NCBI RefSeq assembly: GCF_012396605.1
Contig: NZ_JAAXPW010000007.1
Span: forward strand, 33,818-97,817
Source of the DNA: Ureibacillus thermosphaericus
GTDB lineage: Bacteria; Bacillota; Bacilli; Bacillales_A; Planococcaceae
Length of the DNA: 64,000 nt
Direction of reading: 5' to 3'
Under the pieces are notes generated by a model. That model did not search any database, was not told the origin of the DNA, and was given only the letters and a program-made list of their open reading frames with translations. Positions 63,876-64,000 of this stretch are shown piece after piece. The position numbers were made by a program, and so were the translations under genes. Numbering within the stretch: the stretch's first letter is position 1; every line of letters begins with the position of its first letter.

Positions 63876-64000
63876 GTGCGCCTGGCATGGGTGTAATCTA
63901 TAGGGTGTAAGTCCCGAACTGTGAAGGCAGAAGTAACAGTTAGCTTAACGCAAGGGTGTCCGTGGTGACGCGGAATCTGAAGGAAGCGAGCGGCAAACTT
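63876..64000 (+). mobile_element. 5' part of a group II intron (continues past the window)
   Basis: The sequence starts with GTGCG, the intron 5' consensus, and continues with blocks familiar from domain I of bacterial group II introns: ATAGGGTGTAAGTCCCGAAC, CTGTGAAGGCAGAAGTAACA, GTTAGCTTAACGCAAGGGTG and GAATCTGAAGGAAGCGAGCG. The position six bases past a rho-independent terminator is the habit of class IIC introns. The maturase/reverse transcriptase ORF and the 3' end lie outside the window, so completeness cannot be judged. Confidence 0.85.

Overview
The window is about 64 kb of AT-rich chromosomal DNA from an endospore-forming, low-GC Gram-positive bacterium of the Bacillales. The spore germinant receptor operon, two forespore-type (sigma F/G) promoters, and counterparts of Bacillus subtilis genes (hemAT, ugtP, yunC, cypC, yjlC-ndh, bpsA-ypbQ, opuA, yclNOPQ, hflX, putP, ppaC, yhfW) point to Bacillaceae or Planococcaceae; a Lysinibacillus/Ureibacillus-like organism is plausible but cannot be proved from this sequence. 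No rRNA, tRNA or CRISPR array was seen.

Layout. 0-4 kb: the 3' end of an unknown gene, the oxygen sensor HemAT, a LysR regulator and a BASS-family transporter. 4-8.7 kb: a gerA-type germination operon (A, B, C and a tiny fourth membrane gene); its A subunit carries a long Gln/Asn-rich tail. 8.7-11.3 kb: CorA, YqhV-like, a thioredoxin-like protein and a PNPOx-fold protein. 11.4-14.4 kb: an envelope-lipid cluster, with a GT2 glycosyltransferase and an atypical acyltransferase divergent from the glycolipid synthase UgtP. 14.4-15.4 kb: yunC, then two tandem cassettes, each with a sigma F/G-type promoter, a similar leader, a tiny ORF and an identical terminator hairpin. 15.7-23.5 kb: a NlpC/P60-like hydrolase, CYP152 peroxygenase, DinB-like protein, NAD(P)H-hydrate repair enzyme, DedA protein and two MFS exporters. 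23.5-29 kb (minus strand): ndh-yjlC with Rex- and CcpA-like sites, bpsA-ypbQ, a zinc-ribbon protein and a TipAS-type MerR regulator. 29-33 kb: a BusR-like regulator and the OpuA glycine betaine transporter. 33-41 kb: a GH3 hexosaminidase with a DUF4309 domain, a NERD protein, RlmA, PlsC, a small tyrosine phosphatase, YeeI, a DUF218 protein and an AI-2E-type permease. 41-49 kb: pit-ykaA, a methyltransferase, putP, hflX and a POT peptide transporter. 49-53.5 kb: a Fur-boxed siderophore ABC transporter. 53.6-63.9 kb: PAP2 phosphatase, ZIP transporter, thrC-thrB, a NiaP-like transporter, an RpiR regulator, ppaC, a Rieske oxidoreductase, a FrnE-like protein and azoreductase. The window ends inside the 5' part of a group II intron placed just past the azoreductase terminator.

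Most genes are ordinary housekeeping and stress genes in short operons closed by clear hairpin terminators. The least explained parts are the twin forespore-type cassettes, the GerA tail and fourth ger gene, the divergent acyltransferase/GT2 pair, and the gene-free regulatory stretch upstream of yjlC.
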